Shown here in pieces: positions 61,501 through 64,000 of a DNA stretch of 64,000 nucleotides. The stretch is from NCBI GenBank assembly GCA_009746045.1, contig RPFO01000089.1:318458-382457 (forward strand), in the 5' to 3' direction. Below the pieces are notes generated by a model. The model did not search any database. It was not told where the DNA came from and worked only from the letters and a program-made list of their open reading frames with translations. The stretch's first letter is position 1. Every line of letters begins with the position of its first letter. The DNA comes from Mesostigma viride (Eukaryota > Streptophyta > Mesostigmatophyceae > Mesostigmatales > Mesostigmataceae). The position numbers and the translations under genes were made by a program.

Positions 61501-64000
61501 AAGCGTGTGGGGGGGGGGGATACTGTGTCGTCAACCCATGGCCTGTCTGGTGGGTGTGAAGACAAGGTCACTTGTGCTAGTGACGTCACGTCCGTGAGTG
61601 GGATCCGCAAATGGCCCTGTAAACATTCTTTTAGTTGTCCTGAGAAAAGAGAGATCCATGGCTTGATATCATATCAAGTCAATTTGAATAACACAACTGC
61701 GTGCGTATCATGATTGGGGAAGTCCCCTCTTCACCAGAAAAATGTGCAACCCGGGTCTTCTTGAGCCTATGTAGGGCACTGTGCAGTGCATGTCTGTGTG
61801 TGCTACTTATTAATCCTCTCGCGGCTATTACCATGCCTAATGTAACTACCCTTTTCATGGTGCTTGCCACCCTACCCTCGTCCCCCCTTCCCCTCCCCCC
61901 CCCCCCCCCCCCCCCCTTCTCCACCCCAACCCTTTCCCAACCACCACCACCCCCCCCGGCCCTCTCCCCAGTCATCTGCTCCGTATTCCGCTGGCTGGAA
62001 GCACTCGCCTGCAACGAGGGGGGCGCCGCCGAGGGCCCTCACAGGTCCGCAGGGAAAGGCCCTGGCAAGGGCGTGGCGTCAGCCAGCAGCGGCCGGCTCT
62101 CCTCATTGGCCAGCGAGGGCAGGACTCATGCCACACTGGACCACAGCGCATCCGCACCAGGTCTCCTTTCCCTCGCAGGGAAGGCGGCCGCAGGGGGGGC
62201 TTTGTCATCGGGGGTGGCAGCACCGCTCCCCCTGTCGGTCGTGGTGTCGCTCGCTCAGGTGGTCGAGGGGGCAGGGAGGGGCAGGGACCCTGCGTTGCGC
62301 CACGCGGCGTACGTCCTGCTGCAGAAGTTGCTGGGACGGTGAGCATGGGTCGTGCATTTGTGATCTGTGTACATCCCTGCTGTTGTGTTTATTTGGTTTG
62401 ATGACTAGCTTTAAAAGTGCTAACAGTGCTGGGTGGTGGGCGCGGAGCATATGTATATTTTTTCTTTAGGGTTCTTCTTCTTTTCAGGGTTTTCCTTATG
62501 TTGCGTGCCAATCTCACCTCCGTAATTTATCATTCTCAATGAATATATATATGTGCATCACCCAAGTTATTTTTTCGCACTGGAGGTAGTAGTCGTAGTA
62601 GTATATATCTGGTTGCGTTGCTATTGCTGGGAGTAAGAGTTTCTGACCACCCGGTCACCCCATACCCCATACCCCATATATTATACCCCATACGCCATAC
62701 CCCATACGCCATACCCCATACCCCATATATTATACCCCATATATTATACCCCATACGCCATACCCCATACGCCATACCCCATACCCCATATATTATACCC
62801 CATATATTATACCCCATATATTATACCCCATACGCCATACCCCATACCCCATACCCCATACCCCATACCCCATACCCCATACCCCATACCCCATACCCCA
62901 TACCCATACCCCATACCCCATACCCCATACCCCACCCCATACCCCATACCCCATACCCCATACCCCATACCCCATACCCCATACCCCATACCCCATACCC
63001 CATACCCCATACCCCATACCCCATACCCCATACCCCATACCCCATACCCCATACCCCATACCCCATACCGGTCCTGCGGCACCTATCTTGCATGAGTGAG
63101 CGTTGAAAACTACTTGCGTTCTCTCTCTTGAAGCACATGGCTCATGCTCCGTAGTATCCACCGTCTGGAATCCTGCTGTGAAAGATTGATAAATCATTTT
63201 AGAACGATCAATTACTTTATGCATTTCACAGGTTGCCCACTGCCCGGTATCCCTCGCGCACTGTGATGATACTAATACGCCCCTTCTATTTTGCTCTGTA
63301 AAACAAGCTGCAAGTTATTGTATTGACCTTTTCCATCCTTCCAGCCACCTCCAAGCGGCCCACCACCCGCCACCCACCACCCACCACCCACCACCCACCA
63401 CCCACCACCCACCACCCACCACCCACCACCCACCACCCACCACCCACCACCCACCACCCACCACCCACCACCCACCACCCACCACCCACCACCCACCACC
63501 CACCACCCACCACCCACCACCCACCACCCACCACCCACCACCCACCACCCACCACCCACCACCCACCACCCACCACCCACCACCCACCACCCATCACCCA
63601 TCACCCACCACCCACCACCCACCACCCACCACCCACCACCCACCACCCACCACCCACCACCCACCACCCACCACCCACCACCCACCACCCACCACCCACC
63701 ACTTACCACCCATTATGCATGACCTGTGTATTTTTCCTTTCAACTTTTTGTTTATAATTTAAGTCCCATAATCTCCCTGCCATCCACCACCCATGAATGC
63801 AGGCCGTCCAACCTCGCGCGCCTGAAGCTCTTCTCCGACGAACGTTTCGAGCGGCTCGCACGCATGGGCTCCGGCGTGCCCAAGCTGCGGGTGAAGCAAC
63901 TTCTGCCATCCGGCCCCAACACCATCCCCCCAGCGGCCACCCCCAGCGCCGCAGGCCCGACCCCCACCCTCAAGCCCGTCATCAAGATCAAGAAGCTGTC
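21673..64000 (+). CDS. TAF2: TAF2, TFIID subunit 2 (15 exons; 5' and 3' incomplete)
   Basis: TAF2 is a subunit of the nuclear general transcription factor TFIID. It helps recognise the core promoter around the initiator together with TAF1. It has an M1-aminopeptidase fold followed by a HEAT-like repeat region. Here 15 exons, all with GT donors and AG acceptors and matching phases, give about 1,527 codons. The order matches the family: N-terminal beta domain, RYWLPCVD segment, peptidase-like domain, [10 protein letters not shown] and FGNNE segment, MLEKM and FFDRW segments, KVHEVDG and [28 protein letters not shown], then the C-terminal helical repeats and a basic tail ending at the window edge. 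The catalytic HExxH of M1 peptidases is absent, as in other TAF2 proteins. The N-terminal exon lies upstream and is unseen. Introns total about 38 kb and are repeat-rich. Confidence 0.92.
22550..22820 (+). other. TAF2: TAF2 intron 1
   Basis: 271 bp, ending in a pyrimidine-rich degenerate repeat (CTCACACCCTCCCATCCTT and variants, about 22664-22775) and a C-run before the CACACAG acceptor. Confidence 0.8.
22821..23080 (+). CDS. TAF2: TAF2 exon 2: strand segment and RYWLPCVD motif
   Basis: Begins [17 protein letters not shown], the TAF2 beta strand before the conserved aromatic site, and ends [23 protein letters not shown] corresponds to RCWFPCID of plant TAF2. A Gly/Ala-rich loop of about 35 residues lies between. 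It leaves with two bases (AG) of a split arginine codon, completed by the next exon. Confidence 0.92.
23081..23819 (+). other. TAF2: TAF2 intron 2
   Basis: 739 bp with no gene or array. A C-run of about 16 lies at 23527-23542. The acceptor is CTCGTGCAG. Confidence 0.8.
23820..23895 (+). CDS. TAF2: TAF2 exon 3: [10 protein letters not shown] segment
   Basis: 76 bp, one base plus 25 codons: [19 protein letters not shown] and HLEAA. This matches the conserved CSFDLEFTVP strand that follows the CID motif in TAF2 and M1 peptidases. Donor GCG|GTACGT. Confidence 0.9.
23896..24271 (+). other. TAF2: TAF2 intron 3
   Basis: 376 bp, no repeat or gene seen. Acceptor AAATCAG. Confidence 0.8.
24272..24760 (+). 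CDS. TAF2: TAF2 exon 4: peptidase-like domain start
   Basis: 163 codons, phase 0 at both ends. Features are [20 protein letters not shown] (the strand before the peptidase domain), [20 protein letters not shown] (helix), [14 protein letters not shown], then [16 protein letters not shown]. The last replaces the GAMEN substrate-binding motif of active M1 enzymes; TAF2 keeps the loop but not the motif. Ends ESDIDQ before GTGGGT. Confidence 0.93.
24761..25414 (+). other. TAF2: TAF2 intron 4
   Basis: 654 bp. The first intron bases GGTGGGTGCAAGGGGGG recur 67 bp downstream at about 24827, a weak donor echo. Nothing else recognised. Acceptor GTGACAG. Confidence 0.8.
25415..25499 (+). CDS. TAF2: TAF2 exon 5: degenerate zinc-site helix
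   Basis: 28 codons plus one base. It reads [20 protein letters not shown] then MLPEHPAD. This is the helix that carries HELAHQWFG in active M1 peptidases. Here the metal-binding histidines and glutamate are replaced ([10 protein letters not shown]), consistent with the non-catalytic TAF2 fold. The final G joins AG of the next exon to give Glu. Confidence 0.9.
25500..26603 (+). other. TAF2: TAF2 intron 5
   Basis: 1,104 bp. It holds a degenerate 31-bp array (25984-26165) and, near the acceptor, a short GCATCCATTGC-type repeat (26480-26590). The rest shows nothing recognisable. Confidence 0.8.
25984..26165. repeat. 31-bp degenerate tandem repeat, about 6 copies
   Basis: Units start with GCTCAATGGTTCA or variants at 25984, 26015, 26046, 26077, 26108 and 26139, all spaced exactly 31 bp despite substitutions. 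It is an old array that diverged by point changes without indels. Confidence 0.85.
26604..26695 (+). CDS. TAF2: TAF2 exon 6: [10 protein letters not shown] / FGNNE segment
   Basis: Two bases plus 30 codons: (E)[18 protein letters not shown] then [12 protein letters not shown]. This matches the conserved WLLxGLAGFL and LGNNEARYRRYK of TAF2. The last 16 bases, CTACCAAAAGTGCAAG, followed by the GTAC donor, are the probable source of the satellite downstream. If splicing uses this donor, the next exon is 21.7 kb away. Confidence 0.92.
26696..48402 (+). other. TAF2: TAF2 intron 6 (21.7 kb)
   Basis: Almost all satellite. Before the array, 26696-26840 contains two diverged copies of the exon end (CAACCAAAAGTGCAAGGTAC near 26754, CTACCAAAAGTGCAAGGTGC at 26839) separated by GAGCC(C)AGTTGG-type sequence. 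After the array, TGCGCAACTTGACGATAGAT repeats the pre-array copy near 26775. Before the 48402 acceptor a GCGTGCCTGCGTGCGC motif recurs several times (48327-48402). Confidence 0.85.
26841..48163. repeat. 53-bp satellite, 402 periods, derived from a TAF2 exon end
   Basis: Period 53 bp. The first unit (ACCAAAAG at 26841) and the last partial unit (ACCCAGAG at 48147) are 21,306 bp apart, exactly 402 x 53, so there is no net indel. Unit parts in order: CTACCAAGAGTGCAAG (exon-end copy), GTGCAAAGGTACGG (donor copy plus filler), CTTTCGTCCCCAG (acceptor-like), TGCTCACTAG. A T/G variant (GGCTTTCG or GGCGTTCG) is mixed at both edges (26880-27690 and 46260-47970), while the core is essentially uniform. 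Stop codons close all six frames because 53 is not a multiple of three. It is not a CRISPR array because there are no spacers. Confidence 0.98.
48403..48528 (+). CDS. TAF2: TAF2 exon 7: between FGNNE and MLEKM motifs
   Basis: 42 codons, phase 0 at both ends: [20 protein letters not shown], then a variable part, ending LRLWKA. It fits the position of the ...NCAVCKADD... and ...IRSWKS... segment of plant TAF2. The central part is poorly conserved, so the acceptor GCGCCAG is chosen by phase and by the C-terminal WKA. Confidence 0.78.
48529..49335 (+). other. TAF2: TAF2 intron 7
   Basis: 807 bp. A diverged copy of the exon 7 end plus donor sits at about 48629-48662 (GTGGAAGGCG|GTGCGTGGTC). Purine-rich GGGAGGGGA sequence covers 48690-48830. 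A 20-bp direct duplication (GCTTG(C)T(C/T)GGAGGAGCA) lies at 49105-49141. Confidence 0.8.
49336..49389 (+). CDS. TAF2: TAF2 exon 8: MLEKM helix
   Basis: 18 codons, [18 protein letters not shown], matching the strongly conserved VLQMLEKQMGxxxFRK helix of TAF2. Acceptor GTGACAG, donor AAG|GTAATG, phase 0 on both sides. Confidence 0.92.
49540..49735. repeat. 33-bp tandem repeat, about 6 copies
   Basis: Unit contains GTACTGGTGGTCACTATGCA followed by ACAGCAGCGCCGC. A + frame reads repeats of [11 protein letters not shown], but splicing around it keeps this in an intron. The first copies are diverged and the middle ones identical. Confidence 0.92.
49915..50031. repeat. 29-bp tandem repeat with CACGTG, 4 copies
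   Basis: Four almost identical units of CACTTGCCGCCGTCACGTGA plus TTTCATACC. Each carries a CACGTG palindrome, the core of plant G-boxes (bHLH/bZIP sites). Whether any factor binds inside this intron is unknown. Confidence 0.93.
50200..50495. repeat. 42-bp repeat in an 84-bp alternating (higher-order) array
   Basis: Two unit types alternate: one with CTCATACCTGTCTTATGCCG and TGTACAAGACCTGGCAGTGC, the other with CTCATACTTTTCTTATACCT and TGTACAAGAGCTGGCAGTGC. This gives an 84-bp higher-order repeat. Leading and trailing units are diverged. Frames are open in both directions because 42 is a multiple of three. Confidence 0.92.
50796..50855 (+). CDS. TAF2: TAF2 exon 9: short helix
   Basis: 20 codons, [20 protein letters not shown], phase 0 on both sides, acceptor ATCCAG and donor CTG|GTGGGC. 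It fits between FRK of exon 8 and KIGGLDKD of exon 10, where family members have a short helix and linker ending in STKEF-like sequence. Confidence 0.8.
51042..51551. repeat. 39-bp tandem repeat, 13 copies
   Basis: Unit TTCTCTCATTCTGGATGCTG plus GGCCTGTTTCCCTCTTGGC, with only three or four single-base variants. All frames stay open, giving long artificial open frames on both strands ([13 protein letters not shown] repeats on minus, [13 protein letters not shown] on plus). No start, splice or family support for a real protein. Confidence 0.96.
51620..51925. repeat. 44-bp tandem repeat, about 7 copies
   Basis: Unit contains TCCTGAGCCTCTTGTTCCTT and ATCGCATGGCATGTG. Neighbouring units tend to alternate between ATTGTTATCG and ATTGCTATCG, so the array may have an 88-bp higher order. 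Confidence 0.9.
52055..52345 (+). repeat. Acceptor-site echo repeats, about 124-bp units
   Basis: The true exon 10 start, CGCACGCAG|CTGGAGAAGCG, is preceded by two diverged copies: CGCGCGCAGCTGGGGATGCG near 52062 and GCAGCAGCCTCAGCTGGAGA near 52183. Copies 2 and 3 also share the intron sequence CCTCATTAGTTGCT and CTCATTGCCTGTAT. The units span the intron-exon border, so decoy acceptors with coding-like sequence behind them exist upstream. Confidence 0.8.
52313..52410 (+). CDS. TAF2: TAF2 exon 10: FFDRWV motif
   Basis: 32 codons plus [22 protein letters not shown] then [12 protein letters not shown]. This matches the conserved FANKIGNL...FFQRWV..GCP of TAF2. Its AA joins the C at the start of exon 11 to give Asn. 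Donor CTCAA|GTAAGC. Confidence 0.92.
53027..53351. mobile_element. MITE-like element with 24-bp perfect TIRs around an (ATCC)n core
   Basis: GGCGGAGCCAATTTTCGGAA + GAAC at 53027-53050 is the exact reverse complement of 53328-53351. The interior contains about 150 bp of pure ATCC repeats (53137-53285). No target duplication was seen. The microsatellite keeps one minus-strand frame open (MDGW repeats), which is not a gene. Confidence 0.75.
53595..55859. mobile_element. 2.1-kb insertion flanked by 78-bp perfect direct repeats
   Basis: 53595-53672 and 55782-55859 are identical over 78 bp (starting GAGGGCAGTTCATTAATTTA). Between them lie two head-to-tail related units. Unit 1 spans 53676-55262, with a 285-bp left module and a 134-bp right module. 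Unit 2 spans 55323-55768, with the same two modules at the same lengths but about 1.17 kb of middle replaced by 27 bp. Each left module is preceded by TTTTT. Read on the minus strand this would be a poly(A) end, so a retroposed element with a long target duplication is one reading; a TRIM/LTR-like structure is another. Unit 1 also has a T19 run near 54672-54690. Confidence 0.65.
55878..55931. repeat. 26-bp arm hairpin in AT-rich DNA
   Basis: AAATATCAAGTAAACTAAAT + ATATTT is followed after two bases by its near-exact reverse complement (one mismatch). It lies just right of the 78-bp repeat, within the AT-rich subterminal part of the outer element. Confidence 0.8.
56174..57045 (-). pseudogene. 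Retroelement polyprotein C-terminus fragment (zinc knuckle and PD-(D/E)XK-like nuclease)
   Basis: A minus-strand frame, open from about 57045 down to a TAG near 56174. Visible parts are [28 protein letters not shown]..., then [18 protein letters not shown] (CxxC...HxxxxC finger), [20 protein letters not shown] (RPD...D pattern like the restriction-like endonuclease of R2-type non-LTR elements), VARPLALSH, and [14 protein letters not shown]. This order is typical of the region downstream of reverse transcriptase in many eukaryotic retroelements. No reverse transcriptase precedes it; the frame runs into AT-rich DNA, so it is 5'-truncated. The annotated ATG-less start near 56929 is not meaningful. 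Family assignment is by motif only. Confidence 0.55.
57814..59243 (+). CDS. TAF2: TAF2 exon 11: [19 protein letters not shown]-like region (one frame slip)
   Basis: Starts [13 protein letters not shown], matching the RxGxxYxKRKN strand of TAF2, in the phase set by exon 10. That frame meets TGA at 57938, while the rest of the exon is one frame away ([15 protein letters not shown]...). A one-base gain near the homopolymers at 57903-57909, 57927-57933 or 57942-57948 restores phase, and the exon length (1,430 bp) is also one short of a multiple of three. The slip is a sequencing indel, a real mutation, or an unrecognised small intron. Later features are [30 protein letters not shown], a Gly-rich insert, [30 protein letters not shown], and [14 protein letters not shown], all TAF2-typical. 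Donor ACAG|GTGGGT. Confidence 0.87.
59244..59655 (+). other. TAF2: TAF2 intron 11
   Basis: 412 bp. It starts with a G-rich stretch (GTGGGTGGGAGTTGGGGGGG) that could form a G-quadruplex in the transcript. No array or gene. Acceptor ATCGCAG. Confidence 0.8.
59656..59752 (+). CDS. TAF2: TAF2 exon 12: [11 protein letters not shown] helix
   Basis: One base plus 32 codons: (R)[19 protein letters not shown] then [13 protein letters not shown]. It corresponds to the DRLMPSYNGILTISCIRTL segment of plant TAF2. The phase matches exon 11 and the donor is GCG|GTGCGT. Confidence 0.87.
59753..60470 (+). repeat. Diverged repeat of about 80-110 bp seeded at the exon 12 donor
   Basis: The exon end CTGGAGGCGAGCGCG|GTGCGT is echoed at 59831 (CTGGAGGTTAGCGCG|GTGTGT), 60081 (CTGGAGGCAAGCGCG|GTGCAT), 60183 (GATCAAGCACG|GTGCGT), about 60282 (GCCAGCGCGACGTGTC) and 60377 (GATGCAAGCTCG|GTGCGC). 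Spacing is 78, 250 (includes a GGGA expansion), 102, about 99 and about 95 bp. Filler is purine-rich. Each echo keeps a GT after the coding-like end, so several alternative donors are available. Confidence 0.7.
59909..60051. repeat. (GGGA)n tract
   Basis: About 130 bp of pure GAGGGAGG repeats ending in a G11 run. It lies inside the second donor-echo unit. The transcribed RNA strand is G-rich. Confidence 0.96.
60740..60853. repeat. CA/CACG microsatellite
   Basis: Irregular CACACACG repeats preceded by a C14 run at 60731-60744. Alternating purine-pyrimidine sequence of this kind can adopt Z-DNA. Confidence 0.9.
60871..61148 (+). repeat. 24-bp array (72-bp higher order) that ends in the exon 13 acceptor
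   Basis: Eleven 24-bp units of CACCACTCCCATG + CTTCCCTCTGT. Variants (CTTCC, ATTTC, CCTCC) recur every third unit, a 72-bp higher-order repeat. A last partial unit, CACCAATCCATCAG, supplies the AG of the splice site at 61148. The polypyrimidine tract and acceptor of this intron are therefore part of the array. Confidence 0.9.
61149..61422 (+). CDS. TAF2: TAF2 exon 13: helical repeat segment
   Basis: 91 codons plus one base, phase 0 entry: [35 protein letters not shown], then a Gly/Ala-rich loop, and [20 protein letters not shown]. This fits the segment LIEPF...QIRIEGSRALLDIE...LLLFMKYLVEEPSLRGQ in plant TAF2. The loop is a lineage expansion. Donor AAAAG|GTGGGT. Confidence 0.82.
61423..61971 (+). 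other. TAF2: TAF2 intron 13
   Basis: 549 bp. The 3' part is pyrimidine-rich with a C20 run near 61898-61917 before the TCTCCCCAG acceptor. No gene. Confidence 0.8.
61972..62338 (+). CDS. TAF2: TAF2 exon 14: C-terminal helical segment
   Basis: Enters with two bases: (V)[17 protein letters not shown], then a Ser/Gly/Ala-rich insert, then [18 protein letters not shown] and [15 protein letters not shown]. The end matches LRHYLFCIFQILAGRPP of TAF2. It leaves with CG of an arginine codon. Donor GGACG|GTGAGC. Confidence 0.82.
62655..63067. repeat. (CCCCATA)n heptamer array
   Basis: Period 7. The left part (to about 62840) mixes CCCCATA with TATTATA and CGCCATA heptamers. The right part is almost pure. 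The minus strand is (TATGGGG)n, with a G4 run in each unit, and could form G-quadruplexes. Because 7 is not a multiple of three, the frames read 7-residue repeats (MGYGVWG). Confidence 0.96.
63362..63705. repeat. (CACCACC)n heptamer array
   Basis: Period 7, nearly pure ACCCACC, with two CATCACC variants at 63592-63604. It ends about 95 bp before the exon 15 acceptor. The minus strand is (GGTGGGT)n. Confidence 0.96.
63803..64000 (+). CDS. TAF2: TAF2 exon 15: C-terminal tail (continues past window)
   Basis: One base completing Arg, then [37 protein letters not shown], a Pro/Ala/Thr-rich linker, and [10 protein letters not shown] at the edge. The basic IKIKK end resembles the VRIRVK-type motif in TAF2 C-terminal tails. 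No donor or stop before 64000. Confidence 0.78.

Larger units (their letters stand above)
62339..63802 (+). other. TAF2: TAF2 intron 14
   Basis: 1,464 bp with two different 7-bp arrays (62655-63067 and 63362-63705) and otherwise no recognisable feature. Acceptor GAATGCAG. Confidence 0.82.

Noticed and set aside
62655-63067. Interstitial telomere
   Set aside because: The repeat is CCCCATA, not a known telomere motif, and it sits inside a TAF2 intron. Only the 7-bp period is similar.

Overview
This window is nuclear DNA of a eukaryote, probably a green-lineage organism and possibly a GC-rich streptophyte alga (inference). The evidence is GC-rich coding pieces that join across GT-AG introns with matching codon phases, a plant-like TAF2 protein, very high simple-repeat and minisatellite content, and the absence of any bacterial-style gene layout.

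Only one gene is firmly supported: TAF2, the TFIID subunit 2 (M1-aminopeptidase-like) gene, on the + strand. I place 15 exons from 21673 to the right edge (about 4.6 kb of coding sequence in 42 kb). The N-terminal exon(s) and the C-terminal end are not in view. All splice phases agree. The only break is a one-base frame slip inside the large exon at 57814-59243, next to C and G homopolymers.

Layout: 1-13170 is a 13-kb CAG/AGC array, followed by a short GGA array to 13312. 13313-21672 has no convincing gene; it holds several short tandem arrays (about 90, 29, 51 and 80 bp units) and a 671-bp inverted-repeat transposon-like element with CCGAAC-rich interior. From 21673 on it is TAF2. Intron 6 contains exactly 402 periods of a 53-bp satellite (26841-48163). 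Introns 8, 9, 12 and 14 hold smaller minisatellites of 33, 29, 42, 39, 44, 24 and 7 bp. Intron 10 holds a 4.6-kb element with 16-bp terminal inverted repeats and an 8-bp target duplication. Nested in it are a MITE-like element, a 2.1-kb insertion with 78-bp flanking repeats, and a minus-strand retroelement-type nuclease fragment.

The most unusual observation is that several intron repeats look seeded by TAF2 exon-intron junctions. The 53-bp satellite copies the last 16 bases of the preceding exon plus its 5' splice site. Diverged echoes of a splice donor occur in introns 7, 8 and 12, weakly in intron 4, and echoes of an acceptor occur in intron 9. The gene is therefore full of decoy splice sites made from its own junctions.
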